DNA of 56,385 nt, taken from NCBI RefSeq assembly GCF_014762705.1, contig NZ_JABURL010000086.1, positions 1-56,385 on the forward strand, in the 5' to 3' direction. Shown one piece after another: positions 45,223-53,829 of this stretch (its first letter is position 1; each line of letters opens with the position of its first letter). The notes beneath the pieces were generated by a model that worked only from the letters and a program-made list of their open reading frames with translations, ran no database searches and had not been told where the DNA came from. This DNA is from Cyclobacterium sp. (GTDB lineage: Bacteria > Bacteroidota > Bacteroidia > Cytophagales > Cyclobacteriaceae). The position numbers were made by a program, and so were the translations under genes.

Positions 45223-45342
45223 GTGTTTATAATTTGTTTTTAATAGGCCACATGGAATCTTTGACGATTAAAATCATCATTGCCCTGTGTGTTTAATGAT
45301 GATTTTAATCGTGTCGATTTCATCTGCTTATAATTTGTTTTT
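45213..45342. repeat. imperfect direct repeat around the czcB start with an 18-bp inverted repeat between
   Basis: A 29-base segment at 45213-45241, which spans the czcB start codon, recurs at 45313-45342 with three differences; both copies end in TTATAATTTGTTTTT. Between them a perfect 18-bp inverted repeat, ACGATTAAAATCATCATT and its complement, spans 45264-45312 with a 13-base loop. The spacer thus duplicates the translation start region. It may be a small mobile or slippage scar. Confidence 0.7.
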
Positions 45343-45393
45343 CGGTGGTCATAAATTGTCCCGACTCTCGGGAGAATCTCGCATGTTTACCCC

Positions 45394-45409
45394 CCCGATA
45401 GCTATCGGG
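45394..45409. repeat. perfect 16-bp palindrome
   Basis: CCCGATAGCTATCGGG is a perfect palindrome in the spacer between the tolC-like frame and czcB. It resembles short dispersed palindromic repeats of Bacteroidota; no function is evident here. Confidence 0.6.
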
Positions 45410-45454
45410 CCTGTTGGGGCATTCCTCTGTGTGTCGCTTTTGTCATGCCCGATT

Positions 45455-46678
45455 TCATGGCAAGGTAAAATAGCGGATTTCAAGAAGGGTTTGGTTGTAT
45501 TCATTCATCAGGTCTAAATGATCCAATTCGATTTCGGTGGCGTATTCCAGGCTGCGGATGTATTCCAGGTAGTCTATTTCCCCCTTGTCAAAACTCGTTT
45601 GAGCCGTGCTGACGATTTCTTTCGCCAGTGGCAGTGCTTCCCGTGTATAATAATCGAGCTCTTTGATGTGCATTTCCAAGGCTGTTCTTTTCTGGTTTAT
45701 TGCCGATTGCCAGCGGATACTCAGATCATCCATCTTATTTTGGGATTGGTACACAGACAAGCGGGCGGATTGCGCCCGTGCCCGGGTGGGCCCAAACCAA
45801 AGTGGTAACTGAATGCCGGCCTGGTATCCGAAAAATCCGCTAACGCCATCCACTTTCTGAAACATATACTGCAGGTAAAATCCAGGCAAAAATTTGTTTT
45901 GCATCTGTTTTTTTTCTGCTTCAAACCGCTCCTTTTGATGAACCAAATAATCGTAGGAGGGATGATCCTTCAGACTGGGAAGTGATGAGAGTTCCAAGGC
46001 CAGGGGAGGCACCGTGATCCGTAACGTATCCGAAGACTGCACCACTTCCTGCAGCTGTTGGTAAGCAATCTGGATCTGTTGGTCTATCTGGGAATAGTTT
46101 ACGCGAATTTTTTCGGACCTTGCCTTTGCCATTACCATTGCGAGCTTATTGGTCATTCCCGACGTGTACCGCTTTTCGGATGCCCTGAACAGGTTGCGGT
46201 ATAAGGAATCAAAACCTGCATATTGCTGCTTTTTCTTCGCCAGATAATCCAATTGGTAGCAAGCCTTATACACTTGTTTTTTCAATGCCAGTGTCTGTAA
46301 ATCGTAGGTGTCTTCCGCGAGCAAACGTTCTTTTTCCAATACCTTTTTTTGGGCAATATATACTCCGGGAAAATTAATGTATTGTTGAAAACCAAATGCA
46401 TCCACCCCGTCCCCCTCCAGATTTCGCTGGTTTTCTTCGGTTCCGACAAATAATAGAGAGGAGGGGAGGTCCCAGGCGGTTTTGGTCAGGACGCTCCGCT
46501 TGTCTACTTCCAGGCGGGCGGCAGCAAGCTCATAATTGTTGTCCAATGCCCGGGACCACACTTCGTCAGGTCGAATTGGACTTTCCTGAGCCTGACCAAG
46601 CACGGGAAACCCGGTCACCAAGATCAGGAAAAAAGTGGCTTTTCCTAAGCCAAAGGCCCTTGTTTTCTTTGATTTCAC
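45455..46678 (-). CDS. TolC-family outer-membrane part of the metal efflux system (split from CzcA)
   Basis: This 407-residue frame encodes the outer-membrane channel domain of a CzcCBA-type system: PIRPDEVWSRALDNNYELAAARLEVDKRS, a helical body (NKLAMVMAKARSEKIRVNYSQIDQQIQ) and the closing half TSFDKGEIDYLEYIRSLEYATEIE. Its only possible start near the 5' end is a GTG at 46678. It is in the same frame as CzcA and is separated from it by one TAA plus two codons, and the first 30 residues read like the linker of a CzcA-TolC fusion protein, as known in this phylum. If translated alone, the hydrophobic segment ATFFLILVTGFPVLGQAQ could act as a signal peptide. It may therefore be the tail of a broken gene. 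Confidence 0.82.
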   Translation of the reverse strand: MKSKKTRAFGLGKATFFLILVTGFPVLGQAQESPIRPDEVWSRALDNNYELAAARLEVDKRSVLTKTAWDLPSSLLFVGTEENQRNLEGDGVDAFGFQQYINFPGVYIAQKKVLEKERLLAEDTYDLQTLALKKQVYKACYQLDYLAKKKQQYAGFDSLYRNLFRASEKRYTSGMTNKLAMVMAKARSEKIRVNYSQIDQQIQIAYQQLQEVVQSSDTLRITVPPLALELSSLPSLKDHPSYDYLVHQKERFEAEKKQMQNKFLPGFYLQYMFQKVDGVSGFFGYQAGIQLPLWFGPTRARAQSARLSVYQSQNKMDDLSIRWQSAINQKRTALEMHIKELDYYTREALPLAKEIVSTAQTSFDKGEIDYLEYIRSLEYATEIELDHLDLMNEYNQTLLEIRYFTLP

Positions 46679-46684
46679 AACAAA

Positions 46685-49600
46685 TTACACCACTGGCAAC
46701 ACAATTAAAGTTAGAAAAAAGGCCGTGATTAGTCCACCGATTACCACTGTTGCTATTGGCCGTTGAACTTCGGCACCAGCTGAGGTCGACAAGGCCATGG
46801 GTATAAAACCCAGAATATCAGTGGAAGCTGTCAATAATACCGGACGTAAGCGGTTTTTGCAGCCTTTCAAAATGCGTTTCCGGATATCGGATTCACCGCT
46901 ATTTTCCAGGTCATTGAGGTAACTGATCAGTACGATACCATTGAGCACCGCAATCCCAAACAACGCAATAAATCCAATTCCCGCAGAAATACTAAAGGGC
47001 ATACCCCTGATCCACAGAGCTACAATTCCGCCGATTACTGCCAATGGAATGGATAAAAATACCATAACCGTTTCCGATACAGAATTAAAGGTAAAGTAAA
47101 GCATAATGGCAATCAACAATAAGGCCAGGGGCACTACTTTGATCAGGCGGTCACGGGCCTCGTTCAGATTTTCGAACTGCCCCCCATAGGCGATAGAATA
47201 GCCTGTAGGCAAATTCAACTCAGCTTCCAGCAATGCCTGCACATCGGTGACAATGGATTCTACATCCCTTCCGGTGGCATTCAGACTCAAAACGATTCTC
47301 CTTTTAGTATCATCCCTGGATATCTGCGCCGGGCCGGCTTGGAAGCTAATGTCGGCCACTTGTTTTAATAGTATTTTTTCGCCGTTTTCCAGCGGCAGGC
47401 TCAACTCGTTTACCACTTCGGTATTCACGGTCTCCCTGTCCAGGCGAAGGGCAAGGTCAAACCTGCGCTCGTTTTCAAAAATAGTGCCTACGCTGCTCCC
47501 GGCAAAGGCGGTACGAATTACCTGGTTGACATCGGCAATGTTTAAACCATATAGCGCGAGTTTATCCCGGTCATAGCGAATGGAAACCTGCGGTAACCCG
47601 ACCAACTGCTCCACTTTAATATTATCGATTCCTTCTACATCCCGTATAATGGAAGCCGCTTCCAATCCGTAGCGATACAGGGTTTCGAGATCCTCCCCAA
47701 AGATCTTGATCGCCAGGTCCGATTGCACACCGGTAAGTAATTCGTTGAACCGCATTTCTATAGGTTGGGTAAACTGGTAGGTGATGCCAGGGAGGACGGA
47801 GAGTTCCTGCGTCATAAGGTTTGCCAGCTCTGTTTTAGAATCTACCCTTGACCAATCAACCGGTTCCTTCAGCTTGATAATGATATCGGACATTTCCATG
47901 GACATGGGGTCGGTGGGAATTTCAGCAGCTCCGATTCTACTGACCACCTGCTCCACCTCATCGGGAAATTTCTCCAGTAAGATGGTTTCAATCTTTGTGG
48001 TGATATCAATGGTTTGTGACAAGGAAGTGCCCGGCTTCAATACGGGCTGGATCACGTAATCGCCTTCATCAAGTGTAGGCAGAAATTCCCCACCAAGTCG
48101 CGAAAAAATAAACAGACTGATACCAAAACCTATCAATGCAGTGATTAAAACGAATTTATAATGTTCCAGGGCTTTGACCAATACGGGCTCATACCAACTG
48201 TGTAGGGTTCGGATAATCCTGGCGGAAAGTGTTCTTTTTTCATTTTTCGAAGGGCGGACAAAAAGGGCAGCCATAACCGGCACATAAGTCAGGCAAAGGA
48301 TCATGGCTCCTCCCAGGATAAACATAAAGGTTAGCGCCATGGGTCGAAACATTTTCCCCTCTACTCCGGTAAAACTCAAGATGGGAATGAAAACTATCAA
48401 AATGATGATCTGACCAAAAATGGCTGCATTCATCATCTGGTTTGAGCTATCAATAACCAGCTTGTCCACCTGCTCTTTTTGTGCTTTTCCTTTTAATCCG
48501 GGAAACTTTTTACTCATTTGGTAGACGACATACTCGACCACCACTACCGCTCCATCGATCAAAATTCCAAAGTCGATGGCTCCAAGGCTCAGCAGGTTGG
48601 CATCCACCTGAAATAGACTCATCAGTGAAATACCAAAAAGCAGAGAAAGTGGAATAACAGAAGCTACCAATAACCCACTGCGAAAGTTTCCCATCAGGAT
48701 TACCAGAATGAAGATGACAAGCAAGGCACCCAGCACGAGGTTTTCCTGTATGGTGGAAGTGGTCTTGTCGATAAGCACCGAGCGGTCCAGGAAGCCATTG
48801 ATATACACCCCTTCGGGAAGGATTTTTTCTATTTCGGCAATGCGTTCTTTGACGGTTTTGATAACGGCATAGGAGTTTTCACCTTTCAACATCATGATCT
48901 GCCCGAGTACTTTTTCCCCTTGTCCGTTGCCTGTAATGGCCCCAAACCGGGTGGCATAACCATAACGCACGTCTGCCAGATCCCCTATGGTAAGTGGTAA
49001 ACCGTCTCGATTGGTTACAACAATTTTCCGGATGTCTTCAAGGGATTGAATCATACCTTCACCCCGGATAAAGTAGTTGGACTGGTTTTTTTCCAAATAG
49101 GCCCCGCCTGCATTTTCATTATTGTCTTTTAGGGCCTCCAAAACCTCCAATAAAGAGATGTCCTGACTCCTTAGTTTTTCCGGCTGCATGGCCACCTCAT
49201 ACTCTTTCAGATAACCTCCCCATGTATTGATCTCCACTACCCCTTTGATACCGGTCAACTGCCGCTTGATCAGCCAATCCTGAATTTCCCGCAGGTCCAT
49301 GACGGTATATTGATCTTCATAACCCGGCTTGGTTTCCAAAGTATATTGGTATATTTCTCCCAGTCCTGTAGAAATCGGGGCCATTTCAGGACTGCCAAAA
49401 TGAGCTGGGATGTCTTTGCTGGCCTGCGCCAGTTTTTCCCCAATCAATTGTCGTGGCAGGTAGGTGCCCATCCCTTCCTCAAAAACCACGGTAATGGTGG
49501 ATAGGCCATATTTTGAAACGGACCTGATTTCTTCCACGCCGGGCAAATTGGCCACGGAAAGTTCTATTGGGAAAGTGATAAATTGTTCTACCTCTTCAGT

Positions 49601-49771
49601 AGCCAGATTTCGGGCTACAGTAATGATCTGAACCTGATTACTCGTAATGTCAGGGACAGACCCGATAGACAGACGCTGAAAGGAAAAAAGTCCCCAAATG
49701 ATCATGCCCAGTACGGCTAAAAGAATAATGAATTTATGCTGAACGCTAAAAGTGATTATCTTATTGATCAT
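46685..49771 (-). CDS. CzcA-type heavy-metal RND efflux transporter
   Basis: This 1028-residue inner-membrane metal exporter of the HME branch of RND has the diagnostic TM4 motif DFGILIDGAVVVVEYVV with Asp400, Asp406 and Glu. The EMRFNELLTGVQSDLAIKIFG segment matches CzcA/CnrA (Zn, Co, Cd, Ni) and not CusA, whose copper-binding Met there is absent, so divalent cations are the likely substrates. The protein ends abruptly at LTLIVLPVV, whereas relatives continue with a Tyr and a cytoplasmic tail. The stop TAA at 46685-46687 is followed in the same frame by the TolC-like sequence, so this looks like the first 70% of a CzcA-TolC fusion split by a nonsense change. All 12 helices seem to be present. 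Confidence 0.92.
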   Translation of the reverse strand: MINKIITFSVQHKFIILLAVLGMIIWGLFSFQRLSIGSVPDITSNQVQIITVARNLATEEVEQFITFPIELSVANLPGVEEIRSVSKYGLSTITVVFEEGMGTYLPRQLIGEKLAQASKDIPAHFGSPEMAPISTGLGEIYQYTLETKPGYEDQYTVMDLREIQDWLIKRQLTGIKGVVEINTWGGYLKEYEVAMQPEKLRSQDISLLEVLEALKDNNENAGGAYLEKNQSNYFIRGEGMIQSLEDIRKIVVTNRDGLPLTIGDLADVRYGYATRFGAITGNGQGEKVLGQIMMLKGENSYAVIKTVKERIAEIEKILPEGVYINGFLDRSVLIDKTTSTIQENLVLGALLVIFILVILMGNFRSGLLVASVIPLSLLFGISLMSLFQVDANLLSLGAIDFGILIDGAVVVVEYVVYQMSKKFPGLKGKAQKEQVDKLVIDSSNQMMNAAIFGQIIILIVFIPILSFTGVEGKMFRPMALTFMFILGGAMILCLTYVPVMAALFVRPSKNEKRTLSARIIRTLHSWYEPVLVKALEHYKFVLITALIGFGISLFIFSRLGGEFLPTLDEGDYVIQPVLKPGTSLSQTIDITTKIETILLEKFPDEVEQVVSRIGAAEIPTDPMSMEMSDIIIKLKEPVDWSRVDSKTELANLMTQELSVLPGITYQFTQPIEMRFNELLTGVQSDLAIKIFGEDLETLYRYGLEAASIIRDVEGIDNIKVEQLVGLPQVSIRYDRDKLALYGLNIADVNQVIRTAFAGSSVGTIFENERRFDLALRLDRETVNTEVVNELSLPLENGEKILLKQVADISFQAGPAQISRDDTKRRIVLSLNATGRDVESIVTDVQALLEAELNLPTGYSIAYGGQFENLNEARDRLIKVVPLALLLIAIMLYFTFNSVSETVMVFLSIPLAVIGGIVALWIRGMPFSISAGIGFIALFGIAVLNGIVLISYLNDLENSGESDIRKRILKGCKNRLRPVLLTASTDILGFIPMALSTSAGAEVQRPIATVVIGGLITAFFLTLIVLPVV

Positions 49772-49840
49772 TTAATTAACTGTTTCCTGCAATTTAAAAA
49801 TTGTTTGGGGGTTTTATTATGACTGCCCTCATGATAAATG

Positions 49841-51553
49841 TCACTGTTTATAGACCACTTGCCCATTTATTATTGTCATGACAACCTTTGTCTGCAGGAT
49901 TTCTGCCTCCGGGATTTCCATGATATCCTGGTCAAAAACAACCAGATCTGCCAATTTCCCAGGTTCAAGACTTCCTTTTATATTTTCTTCAAAGGCGCCA
50001 TAGGCCGCATCCAGGGTATAACTTTTCAATGCCTGCTCCCGGGTCATTTTCTGATCTGCTTCGTAACCCCCATCCGGATTACCCTCCAGGGTTTTTCGGG
50101 TAACACTGGCATAAAAATTAGCCATAGGATTGAGGGGTTCTACAGGGACATCCGTACCGTTGATGACTGGAATACCAGTTTTTAGAAGCGCCTGCCACAT
50201 ATATGCTCCTTCTTTAATCCGTTGCTCTCCCAGGCGATCGATGGCCCAGGGTCTGTCTGAAGAGAGGTGGATGGCCTGCATGGCTGGCAGTACGCGCAGT
50301 TCTGCAAACCTGGGAATGTCTTCCGGATGCAGGTGCTGGGCATGTTCTATCCTGAATCTGTGATCAGGAACTTTTCCCTCCAGAGCTTCAAATGCCGCCT
50401 GATACCTATCCAATACCTCTTTGTTGGCCCTGTCTCCGATGGCGTGGGAACAAACCTGAAATCCGTGTTGCAGGGCCTTTTCAGCAACCTCCTGCACATA
50501 ACTCATGGGCAGGGTTTCGTGACCAAAATGACCGGGCCTATCACTGTACTCTTCCAATAACCAGGCCCCCCGGGAGCCCAGGGCTCCGTCACAACTCAAT
50601 TTGATGGACCTGATGGTGAGCAGGGAATCAATTTCAGGTCCCCTTTCGAACCATTCTTCAAGTAATTCCCTGTTGCCGCCTGCAATCATGGTGTACATTC
50701 TGAGCTTCATTTTTCCTTCAGCTTTCATTTGCCGGAAAAGGTCAAGGGTAGCAGACCCTATCCCTGCATCATGAAATCCGGTAATGCCATTTTGAAAACA
50801 GGCAGCCTGGGCCAACTCAAATGCCTGCCTGTCCTTTTCCGGACTACTTTCAGGAATATGCCGGGAGATCAACCCCATGGCCCTTTCATTGAAAACGCCT
50901 GTAGGATTACCGTTTTTATCCCGGATAATTTCGCCTCCTTCCAGTTGCTTTGAATCATTCATTTGTTCTTTTCCCAGCGGATTCAGGCCCGCAATTTCCA
51001 TGGCTTTTGCATTGGCAAAGCCTGCATGACCACTGACATGGTACAAAAATACCGGGTGATCCGGGGAGGCTTCACTCAAGGCCTGGTGTAAAGGGAATCC
51101 GTTTACTTGTTCTCCGGGAGACTCGGTCCATTTGCTTTGGTGCCAGCCCCGGCCTATAATCCATTCACCTTCCGGAATCTGTTCCGCAGCAACTTTTACC
51201 CTTTCGGCAATCTCCCTGAAACTTTTGGTGTCGGATAAATCCAGGTTTAATTCGTTGTAGCCCATGCCCATGAAATGTCCATGTCCTTCAATCCATCCCG
51301 GAGTCATGGTTTTACCTTCCAGGTCAATGACGGCCGTTTCTGTTCCCTTGTACTTTTCTGCCTCCTCCAGGCTACCTGTGAAAAGGATTGTGCCACCTTT
51401 TATGGCAATGGCCTCTACTTTAGGCTGGTCTGGAGAGACGGTGTAAATGATGCCATTGGTGAAAATATGGCTTGCCTGTTCTTTGGGTCCGGTACAGGCT
51501 CCCAGCAGCATCAGATAGCAAATTCCGATTGATAGAAGATTCTTGTTTGTCAT
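49841..51553 (-). CDS. YtcJ-like amidohydrolase lipoprotein
   Basis: This 570-residue metal-dependent hydrolase has a lipoprotein signal from the ATG at 51553 (ICYLMLLGAC); the frame is open further upstream to 51691 but runs into the neighbouring broken gene. Amidohydrolase_3 landmarks are IFTNGIIYTVSPDQP, DLEGKTMTPGWIEGHGHFMGMG with the HGH metal ligands, VCSHAIGDRANKEVLDRY, RIEHAQHLHPEDIPRF, NGTDVPVEPLNPM and the closing ADLVVFDQDIMEIP. It probably hydrolyses an N-acyl or amide substrate in the periplasm. It ends 69 bases before czcA on the same strand. The substrate is unknown. Confidence 0.9.
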   Translation of the reverse strand: MTNKNLLSIGICYLMLLGACTGPKEQASHIFTNGIIYTVSPDQPKVEAIAIKGGTILFTGSLEEAEKYKGTETAVIDLEGKTMTPGWIEGHGHFMGMGYNELNLDLSDTKSFREIAERVKVAAEQIPEGEWIIGRGWHQSKWTESPGEQVNGFPLHQALSEASPDHPVFLYHVSGHAGFANAKAMEIAGLNPLGKEQMNDSKQLEGGEIIRDKNGNPTGVFNERAMGLISRHIPESSPEKDRQAFELAQAACFQNGITGFHDAGIGSATLDLFRQMKAEGKMKLRMYTMIAGGNRELLEEWFERGPEIDSLLTIRSIKLSCDGALGSRGAWLLEEYSDRPGHFGHETLPMSYVQEVAEKALQHGFQVCSHAIGDRANKEVLDRYQAAFEALEGKVPDHRFRIEHAQHLHPEDIPRFAELRVLPAMQAIHLSSDRPWAIDRLGEQRIKEGAYMWQALLKTGIPVINGTDVPVEPLNPMANFYASVTRKTLEGNPDGGYEADQKMTREQALKSYTLDAAYGAFEENIKGSLEPGKLADLVVFDQDIMEIPEAEILQTKVVMTIINGQVVYKQ

Positions 51554-51590
51554 GTGGTTAAAGTAAGTGAGGATGAAAAGGGATATTCGA

Positions 51591-51927
51591 TTAAAAAGCA
51601 TAATCCGATTCGACCTTGCAAATTCTGATTTTAAAATGCTGATACCATTTTTCCCTGCCGGCTTTTTGTGCCAGGCGGTGCTGGCTTTCATTTTTCCAGG
51701 CGGTGCTGGCTTTCATTTTTCCAGGCGGTGATGGCCTCCCTGCTTTCCCAATAGCTGACCGTGATGCCCAGTTTGTCTCTTGCCGATTCATGACCCAGGT
51801 ACCCTGGTTGCTGACGGGCAAGATCATCCATTTTTTGGGCCATTTCGGCATAACCCTGATCGCCTGGGGTTCGGATATTGGTAAAAATTACCGCATAATA
51901 GGGAGCTGGAGGGGTATTACTGATCAT
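51591..51927 (-). pseudogene. antibiotic-biosynthesis-monooxygenase-like gene broken by a 25-bp tandem duplication
   Basis: The frame starts MISNTPPAPYYAVIFTNI and continues through MDDLARQQPGYLGHESARD, GITVSYWESREAITAW and KNESQHRLEK before stopping early. Another frame carries the expected end, HRLAQKAGREKWYQHF with KIRICKVESDYAF. Removing one 25-bp unit (51671-51695 or 51696-51720) joins the two into a 103-residue ABM-domain protein without a stop. The family holds small dimeric heme-degrading or monooxygenase-like proteins; its role here is unknown. As the sequence stands the product lacks its last strands. The lesion looks recent because both copies are identical. Confidence 0.85.
51671..51730. 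repeat. 25-bp tandem duplication (2.4 copies)
   Basis: Two identical 25-bp units at 51671-51695 and 51696-51720 are followed by the first 10 bases of a third, CCAGGCGGTG, at 51721-51730. The 10-base repeats bracketing one unit would already have existed in the intact gene, giving a ready path for slipped-strand duplication. Confidence 0.95.
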
Positions 51928-52507
51928 GGGCGAAAATACTTTTTTTAAAAACGGAAGTTTATTTTTTAATTTTTAATCCAATTCAGTTTTAAAATATAGC
52001 ATGGGTTCAATATAACAGATGCCAATAAAAGTAACAAAAAATGATCAAACCCGGATTATGCAGCAGGAATCTTTCTAAACACTGAAACTGCAGGAAAATC
52101 CAGCCCTACCTTGCAACAGAAAAGCTTAGGGACTGATTTTGAGGAAATATCAGGTCTGATTACTTCCGGATCCTGGGGCAAATCGGGTAACGTGTATTTT
52201 AGGTAGATGCATTCAGTCAGAAATCTTTTGATGGAAAAGCTTTTGCAAGGAGTTTAATTTTTCCTGTTTTCTGAGTACTTCGCTGGTTTTAGCTTTCACG
52301 GCCTGATTTCGGCTTATTTATAAGCTACTTAGGCTTATCCTTGATTTTGTCCGGTAAACATTTTTTTGTGTCCGTTTTCGATCAGTTGAAAAAATTGTTC
52401 ATTCGTAGAATAGGCTAAATTTCGCAAAAGAAAAGCTTTTTGGAATTTGGCACTTGATTGGATTAATTCTTTTGAAAAAAAACTAATAGCACTTATTGAT
52501 TGAATTC
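51928..52507. other. spacer without a recognised gene
   Basis: About 580 bases without a convincing ORF. A weak promoter-like pair, TTG at 52395-52397 and TAAATTTC at 52416-52423, precedes the DUF4097-like gene. Confidence 0.45.
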
Positions 52508-53494
52508 ATGAAAACACTACGTGGTAAGCTGGAAAAAAAAGTGTGGAATTTTTATTTCCCTTTCCAAAAGCATTTGAATGTCAGCGGGACACTGCTGCTC
52601 AGCATTATATTATTCACCTCTTGTTTGGATCCGGAACTGGAAACGCTGGTGGATTATGAAGAAAGTTTTGCAGGTATTACTGCCATTGAGGTAGAAGCAG
52701 GGTCTCTACCTGTTGAATATGTGGGCAGCCCCGATGAAGAAGATGTTTATCTTGATGCTTTACTCAGGTCAAATGTCAATGGAGGAAAGAATATCTCTTA
52801 TCAGGTGATAGAGGATAAGCTGTATGTAAGCTTTGATCAGAATGGCCTGGGAAGGGGCAGATCAGAGGGGCATATCCGGCTTTCCGGTCCTATTCAAATG
52901 TCCTTACAGCTTCAGGCAGGATCCGGTGAAGTCTTTGCAGAAAATGTAGTGGGCGACAGGATTCACCTGGAGGTAAATTCCGGCAGGGTTGGGGCTAGAA
53001 ATCTGGAAGCTACCGAAGTATACCTTGCTGCCAGCTCTGGCGAGGTGCTGGCAGCCAATATCAAGGGTAATACCATTGCAGACCTTTCGTCTGGAAAATT
53101 GACGCTAAGACAGGTTGATGGTAATCTGGATGCTACTTCATCTAGTGGAAATATGGAATTTCAGGGAGTAAAGGGTCTTTTGAATGCGGAATTGAGTTCC
53201 GGAAACATTGACATGGAACAGGTCGAGGCTTTGGGCAGGGTAACGCTGAGCTCTGGCAAAGCCACAGGAAGGGATATTGGTTTAAGTGAACATACTTTTT
53301 TAAAAGCTTCTTCAGGAAATATTTCCATTCAGACCAACAGTAATATTTCCGCATTTAATTATGAAATCCACGCAGGTAGCGGAAGGGTGAAGGTAGGAGA
53401 AAGCGAATCATCCGGGACCTTGAAAATTATGAATGGTTCTGCGCATACTATCAAAGGGGAAGTGAGTTCCGGAAAAATTGAAATAGTAAATTGA
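52508..53494 (+). CDS. DUF4097-like repeat lipoprotein (head-GIN/adhesin-like)
   Basis: This protein of about 328 residues has an N-terminal membrane signal ending in a lipobox (IILFTSC). It then shows a long run of short beta-helix-like turns with the repeated pattern xSSGxxx: LQAGSGEVFAENV, LEVNSGRVGARNL, LAASSGEVLAANI, DLSSGKLTLRQV, TSSSGNMEFQGV, ELSSGNIDMEQV, TLSSGKATGRDI and KASSGNISIQ. This matches the DUF2807/DUF4097 'putative auto-transporter adhesin, head GIN' type. The frame also opens from a TTG at 52496; the ATG at 52508 is preferred. The function of such proteins is not established. It is a single-gene unit followed by a strong terminator. Confidence 0.82.
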   Translation: MKTLRGKLEKKVWNFYFPFQKHLNVSGTLLLSIILFTSCLDPELETLVDYEESFAGITAIEVEAGSLPVEYVGSPDEEDVYLDALLRSNVNGGKNISYQVIEDKLYVSFDQNGLGRGRSEGHIRLSGPIQMSLQLQAGSGEVFAENVVGDRIHLEVNSGRVGARNLEATEVYLAASSGEVLAANIKGNTIADLSSGKLTLRQVDGNLDATSSSGNMEFQGVKGLLNAELSSGNIDMEQVEALGRVTLSSGKATGRDIGLSEHTFLKASSGNISIQTNSNISAFNYEIHAGSGRVKVGESESSGTLKIMNGSAHTIKGEVSSGKIEIVN

Positions 53495-53516
53495 TATTTA
53501 AATAGCAGGTTTTTTG

Positions 53517-53558
53517 AGCCAACAGGAAAAACAAGGGTCTTTTCCTGTTGGCTTGTTT
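53517..53558 (+). terminator. Rho-independent terminator after the DUF4097-like gene
   Basis: A perfect 14-bp stem, AGCCAACAGGAAAA / TTTTCCTGTTGGCT, with a 9-base loop lies 23 bases after the stop. The T run after it (TGTTT) is short, but the stem is strong. Confidence 0.75.
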
Positions 53559-53829
53559 ACTCCTATATCCCTTTAATAATCCAAAGGGGAAAAAAAATCA
53601 GTTTTGGTAAACTTTTAATAATCAGCCTGTTTTTGGCAGATAAATTTTCTATTTAATTCCCGTTTTTTATTTTTACAGGTAAAAAATCAGGGGATTATTC
53701 TTTTTTATTGTCTGAAACATGATTTTTGCCTATTATTGATCGACAGTTAAATCAGGTCTGCGACCAGGCATGTCAAAACAGTTTTGCCAATTTGAGGTAA
53801 CTTCAAGTATAAACGCTTAACCACCAACC
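53559..53829. other. spacer before the acylase gene
   Basis: AT-rich spacer with no ORF. AATAATCC near 53574 and GGATTATT near 53692 are complementary over 8 bases, but the distance makes a structure doubtful. No exact TAnnTTTG box is seen. Confidence 0.4.

Noticed and set aside
45213-45342. CRISPR or insertion-sequence end
   Set aside because: There are only two repeat copies, no spacers, and no transposase or cas gene. It is recorded as a local duplication instead.
44047-49771. Copper/silver (Cus) specificity for the metal pump
   Set aside because: The Met residue of the CusA RIDML motif is replaced by the CzcA-type RFNELLTG, which points to divalent cations.
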